Shown: in pieces, positions 26,417 through 37,290 of the stretch | Position numbering within the stretch: the stretch's first letter is position 1 | Layout of the letters: every line of letters starts with the position of its first letter | From: Lindgomyces ingoldianus | Taxonomy: Eukaryota > Ascomycota > Dothideomycetes > Pleosporales > Lindgomycetaceae | Assembly (NCBI RefSeq): GCF_010093535.1 | Contig: NW_022985181.1 | Coordinates: 454,494 to 518,493, forward strand | DNA: 64,000 nucleotides | Direction of reading: 5' to 3' | Program-made: the position numbers and the translations under genes | Notes under the pieces: model-generated | Told to the model about the DNA's origin: nothing | Databases searched by the model: none | Seen by the model: only the letters and a program-made list of their open reading frames with translations

Positions 26417-27516
26417 ACGTACTTTACAGGCAAGTTACTTACACACCTAAGTTGCTTACTTTTACTAAGACCCTACTAAACTACTCTTTTTATACTAATG
26501 CATTCCTAACAACACTACTTAGACGTGCTAAAAGAATGTAAAATATAGTTTACACTCTAAGCTTTTAAATAAGACATAAAACTCTTAAAGAAACATACTA
26601 TAGCTATATATAAAGTTCTATAAATAATAATAAATAACTATAGCGCTAGACAACCTTTACAAGCTAATTCTACAGCTAACTTATAAAGGCTATGTAATAA
26701 AAACAAGCAGGTAATTGTTAAGACTATACTTAAGCTATATGCGCAAGGATTTTCCCCTTAGATAGCATTTATAGCTAATATAGCTAATTCTTTGCGCGCT
26801 AAGCATAATCTAGGCTATGTTAGCATAAACTAGCCTAGTATGTTTATAAAGCGTTATTTAGAGCTTAAAGTAACATTTAAGCGTAAGTATAACTATAAGA
26901 GAGCTTTTTACAAGAGTTGTAGAGTAATTTAGGGCAGGTTTAGCCTTATAAAGAATATAAAAGCTAAGCATAGCATCTAGGATAATAACATATACAACTT
27001 TAGCAAAACAGGCTTTATAATAGGCTAAATATATATTAACTATACTTACGCTTAAAACTTTACTTTAAGCTCTAAATAACACTTTATAAACATACTAGGC
27101 TAGTTTATGCTAACATAGCCTAGATTATGCTTAGCGTGCAAAGAATTAGCTATATTAGCTATAAATGCTATCTAAGAGGAAAATCCTTGTGTATATAGCT
27201 TAAGTATAGTCTTAATAATTACCTGCTTATTTTTATTATGTAGCCTTTATAAGTTAGCTGTAGAATTAGCTTGTAAAAGTTATCTAGCGCTGTAGTTATT
27301 TATTATTATTTATAGGACTTTATATGTAGCTATAGCATGTTTCTTTAAAAGTTTTATGTTTTATTTAAAAGCTTAAAGTGTAAACTATATTTTATATTCT
27401 TTTAGCATGTCTAAGTAGTGTTGTTAGAAATGCATTAGTGTAGAAAGAGTAGTTTAGTAAGGTCTTAGCAAAAGTAAGCAACTTAGGTGTGTAAGCAACT
27501 TGCCTGTAAAGTATGT
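26417..27516. mobile_element. Palindromic pogo-derived element A2, uninterrupted, 1,100 bp
   Basis: Flanked by TA at both ends, with termini ACGTACTTTACAGG and CCTGTAAAGTATGT. The left arm (26417-26891, 475 bp) is repeated in inverted orientation as the right arm (27041-27516, 476 bp), leaving a loop of about 149 bp. Left arm plus loop read, on the plus strand with RIP stops, as the N-terminal half of a Fot1/pogo transposase, up to a IYNFSKTGF stretch that corresponds to the first catalytic Asp motif (YNFDETGF in the family). There is no catalytic core, so the element is non-autonomous. It interrupts the minus-strand copia near the integrase region. Confidence 0.88.
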
Positions 27517-29329
27517 TATACTATACTAATTAATTTTTTTAGTGTTTAGCTTTTAAAGCTAATATTTATTTAGCTAAGTATTTAATTAATTTTTATATAT
27601 AAGTTCTTTTATATATACGCCTTAAGCTAAGACTTACTAATAGTAGAGATTTTTACTGCGCCTGTGTTTTATAGTTTACCTTAGTATACTATATAGTATT
27701 AGTTATTAAGGATAAACTGCTTAGCATGCTTCTTAGGTTTAATGCTATATATGTCCTCTCCTGTTGCACAGTGTAAGTAAGTAGTAAAGGTAAAGTAGTT
27801 AATCGCTTTTTTAGTATTTTTAACTTTTTATTTTATTTTCTTTATGTTATGTAACTTATTTTTTTCTTTAAAGTAACCTTTAAAATCTTAGATATATAAG
27901 ATAATAGCTTTATATAATAAGGTCTTATTATAAAAAATTTTATATAAAGTAATATACTAGTTTTTTGCTTATATATAGTCTTTATAAAAGTAGTTTAATA
28001 ACTAACATTTTTACTTATAGTAAATAAAGCACTTTTTTATTTATATATAGTTATCTTTAAAGCGTAGCCTAAACCTAGATAGAGATCTTTTATGTTATTC
28101 TCTTCTATATAAAGAGAAGCTTTACTTTTATTATATAAAGTTATATTAGTAGTTAGTGTAGTATATATTTATTAGTTTCTAAAAGTATTAGTTTATGTTT
28201 TAGTTTATAGTAACTTAAAGTAATACTTATAAGTTACTAAATAAAGCTTTATATAAGGGCTTAATAGTAAACATAGCATGTTCTAGGTCTAGCTATTCTT
28301 AACAGGCTTATATAATAGTAGTGTGTAGTAAAACATCTTCTTAGAATTTTATTTTTAGTACTTTTTATATAAGTGTAAGCTTATTAATTATTATTTTAAA
28401 AGTTTTATATAAACGTTTAGTAAAGTGTTTTTATTAGTATTATATAAAAGTTATTATAGTCTAGTTAGTCTAGTACTAGCTATAGTTTACATTAGTGTTA
28501 AAGTAACTACTTAAGGTGTTATATAAATGCTTCTAGTTATGTCTAGAGCCTATGTTATACATATAGTACATATTTGCACAGCCTTTTAGAATATTTAGAA
28601 AGATGTCTGTGTACTAAGTTTTTTAAATATCTAGCTATTAATATAAATTAATAAAAAATTTTATTTTATTTATAAAAATGTTATATAGATAACTTATATA
28701 GTTATTATTTTTTTTATACTTTTTAAAATTATATAATCTTATTTACTAAAAGTTCTTCTTTAGTAATTTCTGTTTAAAGTAGAAGTTTATATAAGTTATA
28801 ATATAGTAAAGATTATATAAGTAGTATTAGTAGTGCATATACTACAGCAGGCAGTAGTGTGTACAATTAAAGATGTAGAGCATGCGTTAGATAGGGTGGA
28901 AGGTATTGTTTGTACAGTGATTAGTATAGTGCTAGCTAAGGCGTAGGGGCAGGTAATGCTAGCACCTTTAGTGTTATTAGCAGCATTATGTTTAGCCTAC
29001 TTCTATGTAAAACCTTATATAGTAATAAGGGTTATATATAAAGCCTTTTAAGCGTAATTACTTTCTTTTATGCTATATTATATAGTTTTTAGGCTTAAGT
29101 ACTTTTATTATCTAGCTATAGTGTAATTTTTTTATTTTTTAGCACTTATATAAGCTTTTTTTAAACATGTAGCTAAGTGCTAAGAAGTCTTATAGCATCT
29201 ATTTTTTAAAATCTTTTATATATAAGCTTAAAAAAGTAGCGCCTTTCTAGGTTATTATATGTAGATTAGTAATTATATAACTTATATATAATTAAGTTTA
29301 TAAGCTTATTAAAGCCTTTAATATATTAA

Positions 29330-29339
29330 NNNNNNNNNN
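29330..29339. other. Assembly gap (10 N)
   Basis: Ten Ns within the gag/leader part of the minus-strand copia. The flanks correspond to separate but nearby parts of the plus-strand copy (near 9300-9330), so little sequence need be missing. Confidence 0.95.
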
Positions 29340-29804
29340 GTACTCTAGGCTAGTTCTATTTTATAGTGTTGCCTTTAATATCTTTATATCCTTTATAAGT
29401 TATTTATATAATAGAAATTATTTTTTATTTTTCTTATTATTATATAAAGTTATTAATTACTAGTAGAATTTTATTATAGTAGTATAGTTAATTACTTGTA
29501 CAGTAAATTACACAAGTACTGCTATTATTATCTAGCTACTAGGTTGTGCAGCTTTAGTAGTTTTATTATGTGTCTTACACTATTTTCTTTTTACTTTATA
29601 TAGTAGTAGAGCTTACTATATAATGTAAAGGATTAATCTGCTATTTTAAAAAATAAGTAACTAAATAAAGTACCTTATAAAGCATAAGTACTTTACTATT
29701 ACTTTTTTTAAAAAATAAGTAATAAAATAAAGTACTTTATAAAGTGTAAGTACTTTATTATTACTTTTACTAATTTATAGTTAATTAAATTAACTACTAA
29801 TTAG

Positions 29805-30081
29805 TGTTAAATAAGCTTTTTTAGCTAGCTGCTTATAGTATAAGCACTTAAGTAGTAAAAGTAAGAGTAGTATACAGTGTGCATAGTGTACAAAGTAGGT
29901 AAAGTAAGAGTAACATGTTTCTAGTTCTATTACTCTTGTCTTTCTTTTATATAGAGGAAAAGGGGGATATTTAGATGTTTGTGCACAGAGGTTTGCGCAT
30001 AAGCATTATGTAACATTAATACGTGATCCTGCTTGTGCGCGATAGCTTGTATCTAAACTGTGACGCTGCTGCGTACAGACA
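29805..30081 (-). repeat. 5' LTR of minus-strand copia element
   Basis: 277 bp, TGTTAAATAAGC...GTACAGACA, followed by GCTAT (30082-30086), the right copy of the target duplication. Confidence 0.9.
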
Positions 30082-30343
30082 GCTATAGAATTAGCTTATA
30101 AAAGTTGTCTAGCGCTATTATTATTTATTATCTTTTAAAGAACTTTATATATAGCTGTAGCATGTTTCTTTAAAAGTTTTATATTTTATTTAAAAGCTTA
30201 GAGTGTAAGCTATATTTAACATTTTTTTAGCATGTCTAAGTAGTGTTGTTAGGAATATATTAGTGTAGAAAAAGTAGTTTAGTAAGGTCTTAGTAAAAGT
30301 AAGTAACTTAGGTGTGTAAGCAACTTGCCTATAAAGTACATTA

Positions 30344-31475
30344 ACGTACCTAACAGGTTAGCCGGCCACACAGGTTAGCTAGCCACTTTTACTAAGCCCC
30401 TACTAAAACTACCCTATTCTCTTACAAAACAGCCTACTTTAGCCCTATATAAAGTAATACAACATAAGATATTATTTAGAGTCTACTTTTACTACTTACT
30501 TACATATACATAAGTTATACCTAGTTTAATTACACTACTTATATTACTTTTAACATAGCTTACCTCTTTTAGCGCGCACCTATGTCTTTAGCTTCTTTCT
30601 ATTACTACGCGCTTTAAACTTTTTTAAAGTAGTTAGACAAGCCTTATTTTTAACTATTAAAGTTTTTTTTACCTAAATCTGCTTTCTTTTATGCAATTTA
30701 TGTTATATAGCAGCTTTATTTACTGCTTAAAGCTCTATAATTTTATAGCCTACTTTATTATGTTAATGCTCTAAATAACTATTGTCTACTTTTTATTACC
30801 TTACTATATTACCTTTAGCTGTTCTTATCTTTTTAAAGCTATAATAACTGCTTTAGTTAATATCTAGCTTATTATAAAGCCTAACTTATTAAAGTTATAC
30901 CTGTTTTTATCTTAGATACTATACTTAGCTTTTATATTAGCTACTAAGTAAAACTAGCCCTAGATAACCTCTAAATTCTTATAAAGCGCTCTTTTATAAT
31001 TATACTTATAATTAAACTTTATTATAAACTTAGAGCAGTGCTTAACCTACATACTAGGCTAGTTTAAGCTAACCTAGCCTAGATTGCGCTCTGCAGGCAA
31101 GGAATTAGCTATATTAGCTACAGCTGTAAGCCTAGAGGGAAATCTGCGCGTAATAAGCTTAAGTATATACTTAATAACTACTTTCTCTTTAAGCTTAGTT
31201 AGATTCCTTAATTTAAGCTAGCATTCTGCTTGTAAAGGCTGTCTAGTGTGTTAATTACTTAGTGTTATATAAGAGACATTATAAATAGCTATAGTGTGTT
31301 ATAAAAAGAGTTTTAAGTCTTATTTAAAAGCCTAAAGAGTAAGCTATATCTAATATTCTTTAAAAGATTTAATCTAGTGTTGTTGTTAAAGCATTATGTA
31401 GATAAGTAGAGTTTAGTAGGGGCTTAGCAAAAGTAGCTAGCCAACCTGTGTAGCCGGCTAACCTGTTAGGTACGT
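30344..31475 (-). mobile_element. pogo-derived element B2, complete, 1,132 bp
   Basis: Starts ACGTACC after TA (30342-30343) and ends GGTACGT before TA (31476-31477). The terminal inverted repeat is about 60 bp and contains two tandem copies of a GGTTGGCCGGCCAC-like unit at each end. The minus strand shows the transposase N-terminal region at the right and a C-terminal CCHC-type tail at the left, without the DDE catalytic core: an internal-deletion derivative. Its left TA is also the right TA flank of element A1. Confidence 0.88.
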
Positions 31476-31534
31476 TATACTTTTTTTTAAAAAAGTTAAA
31501 ATTTTTTATATTAAGTAGCTATAAAAAATATAAT

Positions 31535-31738
31535 TATTATAATTAGTATACTTAAGCTATAAGTAAGAGGTATTGTAACCTAACTAGATTAAACTAAGAA
31601 GTAGAGAAGCTAATCTACAAGTTTAAATATACAGGTATGCCCCCTGCTAAGGCGCTACTTGTTGCACTAAGGCGCTACTTATTGCGCAAGCAAGGTAGCT
31701 TAAGTCGCAGAGCATGTGACGCGGTACGCGCTGTTATA
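31535..31738. repeat. Dispersed repeat D, copy 2
   Basis: Same sequence as 6165-6376 but less mutated, with CpG-containing tracts preserved (GACGCGGTACGCGC near 31720). It holds a 20-bp tandem pair beginning AAGGCGCTACTT (about 31647-31686). It lies within sequence otherwise similar to 4060-4200. Confidence 0.65.
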
Positions 31739-31859
31739 GTAATAAGTAAACAAATATATTAATAGTAATAATCTTATTATTCTTATAGTATTACTAAAAA
31801 TTAAGTAAGTTATAGCTTTTATAGCTATTAATAACTAGTAGATAGTAGCTGCTACTAGT

Positions 31860-33067
31860 ACACCTTTTTATATACACATTAAAGTGCTCTAACTAGTCTA
31901 GACTAAGGTTATTAGTAGTCTAGCTATACTTAAAGACTATAATAACTTAATTTTAAAGTAGATTTTTTATTATACTAGTTTAAAAAGTAATTGCTAGCTT
32001 AAAACATAATAAAAAGTAAAATAGCCTACTTTTTTAGCATTAATACTTCAAATATTTGTTATCTACTTCTAGTTACCTAGTTAGACTACTTTAAACTATC
32101 TTTATCTTTTTAAAGCTATAATAACTACTGTAGTAGATATTTAGCCTATTATAAACTTTATTTAATTAAAGTTATCCATGTTATTATTTTAGATGCTATA
32201 CTTAGCTTTAATGTTCTTTATATAGCTAAACTAGCTTTAAATTACTTTAGAATTCTTATAAAAGCTCTCTTATAGTTACACTTATGCTTAAACTTTACTT
32301 TAAACTTTACATAACACTTAATAAACATACTAGGCTAGTTTATACTAACATAGCTTAGATTACGCTTAGCGTGTAAAAATTAGCTATATTAGCTATAGTT
32401 ACTAGCTAAGAGGAAAATTCTTACGCATCTAGCTTAGGTATGTGCTTAATAATTACCTAGTTTTTCTTATTATCTAGCCTTTATAAGTTAGCTATAGAAT
32501 TAGCTTATAAAGGTTGTCTAGCGCGTTAGTTATTTATTATCTTTTAAAAGACCCTGTATATAGTTGTAGTGTGTTACTTAAAAAGTGTTACGTTTTATTT
32601 AAAAGCTTAAATTATAAGCTATATCTAACAGTCTTTAAACATTTTTAAGTAGTTTAGTGTAACTAGTTGTCAGATATGCGCACCTACTGTCAAGACAGGA
32701 GGAACGCTGGACGAAAGCTGCTACATAGTACGAGCAATAAGCTCGAACAGTATGTCGCTGCAAATTGCAGCATTCTGCAGCATTTTGCAGCATTTTGCAG
32801 TATTTTGCAGCAAAATGCAGCATGTTGCAAGCTGGTCGCGCATAGGGCTAGTGCGCGAGGGACTCGGACCGGAAAAACAAGGCCGAGCAACACGAGCAGA
32901 AGACACAAGAAAAATTCAATAAATCAATACAATCATTCATCATCCCATACATCCCATCCAAACCCATCATTCATCTCAGGAAGCCCAGAAACAGTGCTTC
33001 AATCTGACACTAGTCTTAGTAAAAGTAAGAAACTTAGGTGTGTAAGTAACCTACCTATAGAGTATGT
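31860..33067 (-). mobile_element. Longer pogo-type transposon relic, interrupted by solo LTR
   Basis: The right end (AGAGTATGT then TA) matches the family-A terminus, while the left part (31990-32200) matches the left half of family B and the fragment at 5330. Unlike family A it is not palindromic. It therefore looks like a remnant of the fuller parent from which both short families derive. The minus strand carries N-terminal transposase sequence at the right. A 342-bp solo LTR sits at 32668-33009. RIP damage is heavy. Confidence 0.65.
32668..33009. repeat. Unmutated solo LTR, 342 bp, with 5-bp target duplication
   Basis: TGTCAGATATGCG...CAATCTGACA is flanked by CTAGT on both sides (32663-32667 and 33010-33014). 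It has normal GC and no CTAG/TpA excess although everything around it is RIP-mutated. It contains a short run of GCAGCATTTT-type units (about 32763-32822). The 135-codon frame across it has low-complexity residues and is not a gene. No other copy occurs in the window. Confidence 0.85.
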
Positions 33068-33905
33068 TATATAAACTTTATAACTTTACTATTGCCTTAC
33101 TTATGCTTATAAATAGCAAGAAAGTAGTTTTTACTACTTTTATATAGCTAATTAATTAGAAATAAGTAATAGTAATTTAAAGCATCTACACTACTAGCTA
33201 TACTACTCTACTATTTATTATCTATAAAGGATGCGTCTACATCTTAGCATAGTATAAAAAAGAAAATATATTATATAACTAAAAGCTTTTAGTTTTTAAG
33301 AATAGCTAAATAAATAACAAACTTAGTTTTAAGTAGTTAAAGCACTTTATTTAGCATATAAGAATATATTAAGCAGAAGTATATAGGCTACTTACACTAA
33401 AGAGCTATAAAAGCTACTTAAACTAAAATTTTAAATATTATTACTTTATATAAAAAATCTTTATACTTTATATACTTTTATATTTATTTTATATTGTTAA
33501 GCTACTTAATATAGTGTACCTTTTACTATTAAAGCTTAAGTACTTTTAGTATGTATAAAACTTAGTACACTAACATGTTTACTATATTCATAATAAAAAA
33601 AAGCTTGTGTCTAGCATTTAAAAACTTATTTTTAAACATGTTTATGTATTATAACAATAAGAAAGCCTTTAAGGCATCTAGACTAGTTTTTTTAACATAT
33701 AAGTAGTTTTTATTTATCTTAACATGCAGCCGTATACTTTACTATTAGAACTTCTACTAAAAACACTACAGTAATTAAAAACCTAAAGTAATTTATATAA
33801 ATTTAGATTATAATTAAAGTTTATACATAATTATTTTTATATAATTACTAAAAATAGCCTAAAAAAGCTTTTTATAGCTTATTAAAAAAGTTAATAAATA
33901 CTATA
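33068..33905. other. AT-rich stretch without recognisable gene
   Basis: Heavily mutated sequence between two pogo-type elements. No open frame, no LTR or terminal repeat found; probably the remains of an older transposon. Confidence 0.5.
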
Positions 33906-36431
33906 ACATATATTATAGGCAAGTTGCTTATACACTAAAGTTACTTACTTTTACTAAGACCCTACTAAACTACTCTTTTTACACTAATGTATTTCTAACA
34001 ACACTACTTAAACGTGCTAAAAGAACATTAGATACAGCTTACACTTTTAGCTTTTATATAAAACATAACACTTTTAAAATAATATGCTATAGCTATGTAT
34101 AAAGTCTTTTAAAAGATAATAAATAACTAACACACTAAATAACTTTTATTAGCGAATTCTATAGCTAACTTATAACAGCTAAGTAATAATAAAAAGTAAG
34201 TAATTATTAAGCATATACTTAAGCTACATGTGTAAGAATTTTTCTTTTAGCTAGTAGCTATAGCTAATATAGCTAATTCTTTACACACTAAGTATAATTT
34301 AGGCTATATTAGCATAAACTAGCCTAGTATGTTTATAAAGTGTTATCTAAAGCTTAAAGTAAAGTTTAAGTATTGTAACAACTCTTATAAATTGTTCATC
34401 TTAGGTTGCCTAGAACCTATCCGAAGGGTCCCTGTATCGGCCCCGACGCTGACTCGACCTGGCCCCGACCCTGCCCTGCCCTCTGCTGTACCCCTATTCC
34501 CCTAAGTATTTAGTCGCACCTCTCCCCTGTAGCTAGCTTAGTAGTTTTCTATTATGCTTCTGTACAAGGCTATAGGTGTTAATAGAATTCCTAGGTTATT
34601 AAGTCTATACACAATTCTATATGCTTCTAAGTAGATTCCTACAGCATTTAGACTTATTTTCTTGCCTACGCTGTTATATTATATTAGAAAACTTACTTTT
34701 ACTAGTAATAGCCTTATTATAATATTGTAGTAATTATTTAGTTAACTACATTTAAGCCTAAAACATGTTTAATTTAGTTTAAGTTATAATATTTACACAC
34801 TGTTATATTAAACTATTTAGTTATATAAATAGAATACTAGAGACTTTTTATAAAATAAAGGCTTTAAGTTTAGAACTTTCTATCCTCTGTAATTAGAATT
34901 ACCTTTAAAAAAGTTATGTAAAGTGCACTAAAGTAGAAACCTAAAGACTACTAATAACCTATTAGGATTAGAGACAACAACTAATGTCTAACTCTTAACT
35001 CCTCTGTTAACAGCTAAACCTGCCTTTATAAAACCTAAAGCTAGACCTACCTAATTTAAAGTTAACATTTAGTAGTATATTTATTAATAATTAGATTACT
35101 TAATTATAAGCACAGCTTAAGTAGCTAATCTAGCTAAAAACTACTAGTTAACCTCTACTAACTACTAAATTACTTTTAATAATGCTTTAAATTACTCTTT
35201 CTATTTTAATAGTAAAAGTCTTTTAAGCACTTTTAATAATACCTAATGCTACCTTACAAAACGCACGCCTAAGATTAATAACTACACAGATAGTAAAACA
35301 TAAATAGTAAGCCTTAATTATTAATAAGCTAGACATTAATACAGATTAATATTAGAGTAAGCGCGCACGCATAGTGTTTAGTTTAGAGGACACTGCTAGC
35401 AGTGCAAAGGAATACTTAGAGGGAAAACACCTAGCTAAATTAAACTAGTTTTAGTTAAAAAAGGTAAAAAAATAAATTACTACTAATAAAAACTATTATT
35501 CTATAAAGAGGGGAGTAGTATAACAACTCTTATAAATTGTTCTATCTTAGGTTGCCTAGAACCTATCTAAAGGGTCCTTGTATTAGCTCTAACCCTAACT
35601 TAACTTAGCTCTAACCCTGCTCTGCCCTCTGCTGTACCCCTATTCCCCTAAGTATTTAGTCGCCCCTCTCTCCTGTAGCTAGCCTAGTAGTTTTCTAATA
35701 TCCTTTTGTACAAGGCCTATAGGTGTTAATGGAATTCCTAGGTCATTAAGTCTCCACGCACTCCTGTATGCTCTTAAGTGGATTCCTACTACATTTAAAC
35801 CTATTGTCTTGCCTATGCTGTTACAAGTATAAGTATAGCTATAAAAAGCTTTTTATAAAAATTCTAGTATAATTTAAACCTAGTTTAGCTTTATAAAGAA
35901 TATTAAAGCTAAGTATAGCATCTAGAATAATAACATATATAACTTTAATAAAATAAGCTTTATAATAGGCTAGACATTTACTAACTATACTTATGTTTAA
36001 AACTTTACTTTAAGCTTTAGATAACACTTTATAAACATACTAGGCTAGTTTATGCTAGCATAGGCTATATTAGCTATAGCTACTAGCTAAAAAGAAAATC
36101 TTTACATATATAGCTTAAGTATGTACTTAATAATTACTTACTTTTTATTATTACTTAGCCTTTATAAGTTAGCTATAAAATTAGCTTATAAAAGTTGTCT
36201 AATGTGTTAGTTATTTATTATTTTTTTAAAAACTTTATATATAGCTATAGCATGTTATTTTAAAAGTGTTACATCTTATTTAAAATCCTAAAGTGTAAGC
36301 TGTATCTAATGTTCTTTTAGCGCGTCTAAGTAGTGTTATTAGGAATGCATTAGTGTAGAAAAAGTAGTTTAATAGGGTCTTAGCAAAAGTAAGCAACTTA
36401 GGTGTGTAAGCAACTTGCCTATAATGTACGT
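33906..36431. mobile_element. Palindromic pogo-derived element A3, split by a miniature LTR element
   Basis: Left part 33906-34373 and right part 35831-36431, flanked by TA, total about 1.07 kb without the insert. The arms are again inverted copies of each other, and the insert lies at the inner end of the left arm. The same loop sequence as A2 (AGTATAGCATCTAGAATAAT) is found near 35910. Confidence 0.85.
34374..35825 (+). mobile_element. Miniature LTR element C1 (TRIM-like), 1,452 bp
   Basis: LTRs 34374-34678 and 35519-35825, flanked by AGTAT (34369-34373 and 35826-35830). The internal 840 bp has no open frame and no recognisable gag or pol. A purine-rich tract (AAAGAGGGGAG) sits before the right LTR, which fixes plus-strand orientation. 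This is the organisation of terminal-repeat retrotransposons in miniature, which depend on enzymes of other elements. Confidence 0.85.
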
Positions 36432-37290
36432 TATAAAAATATACTTATAAAGATGTGTGTATAAAAGCTTAAAAAGTAATTAGTAAAAGTACCTAAGTGT
36501 AAAAGGTGTAAAAGAAAAGCAGATCTAGTAAGGTAGCATAATAAAGTATTAGACTATAGCAGTGTGAGTAGCTGCTAAGGCGCCTATAGTAGCTTAGTAG
36601 TCTAAGTGAGCCTGTAGTAGTAGTAATTAAAAAAGAGCCTAACTAGCTCTACAGTAGTGTAGGAACTGTAAAGAAACTAGACCTAACACTTATACATATA
36701 AAGAAGAAGCTTAAGAATTAAATGTAAGCATGTTATACATAGGTTATCTATTTATTTATAAATAGTGTTTACAATGCTAAGAGATTTTATTAGGTTTAAT
36801 AGTTTAGCAGGTTTAATAGTAGAATACGCTATAGTTTTACTATTATAAAATCTAATTAAAGAACATAGTTAGCCTAGTAAAAGTAATTAGTATAACAACT
36901 TATAAGCATATTAAAATTTAATAGAAATTATAAAGAGATAAGTAATAAAAAAAATAACTAGAAAATTTAGAACTAAAAGTAACACTTACTTTATAAGCTA
37001 CTAATAGTATGTAGTATAGCTAAAAGAAAAGGCTTAAAACAATAACTCTAAAAACAAAAAGTAAGTGTTATAAATAAAAAAGCTATTAGCTGTAATAACT
37101 AAGTAGATGTTACTAAAAGCATGTAAAGTTTAAAGAACTAGTATAATAGGATTATAATAAAGCGTAGAGCACCTTAGGTTCTTAGTTACAGCTAAAAGAG
37201 TAAACGTAAACTTAGCATCTACTAAGAATATAACTAGAGGCCTAGTAGCAACTAAGCTAAAAATTAAAAGGATATGTAATAGATATAGAT
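36432..37290. other. AT-rich stretch without recognisable gene
   Basis: RIP-type sequence with no open frame, closing the left AT-rich block. Base composition changes abruptly at about 37290, near the TCGTCGACTTAG sequence. Confidence 0.5.

Larger units (their letters stand above)
7223..30081 (-). mobile_element. Ty1/copia retrotransposon, minus strand, split by three insertions
   Basis: Terminal repeats are 7223-7499 and 29805-30081 (277 bp each, TGTT...GACA), flanked by the 5-bp duplication GCTAT (7218-7222 and 30082-30086). Removing the insertions at 8282-14981, 16256-25085 and 26417-27516 leaves about 6.2 kb that follows the plus-strand copia copy in reverse. Minus-strand frames show the integrase C-terminal region near 25505-25687 (NKAILQIAVKALNN, SLVPMLLVFRAYLR) and RNase H sequence near 7900-8280 and 14987-15400. 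It is thoroughly RIP-mutated and inactive. A 10-N assembly gap lies at 29330-29339. Confidence 0.9.
6379..30341. mobile_element. Palindromic pogo-derived element A1, split by the nested stack
   Basis: The left part is 6379-7222 and the right part 30087-30341, together about 1.1 kb and flanked by TA. The ends are inverted repeats (ACATACTTTACAGG at the left, CCTATAAAGTACAT at the right). As in copy A2, the right arm is the reverse complement of the left arm, both corresponding to the N-terminal part of a Fot1/pogo transposase. The break at 7222/30087 lies in the right arm and carries the GCTAT duplication of the copia element inserted there. Confidence 0.85.

Noticed and set aside
32667..33074. 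135-codon plus frame and several overlapping minus frames
   Set aside because: They lie almost entirely within the solo LTR bounded by CTAGT; the residues reflect its short tandem units rather than a protein family.
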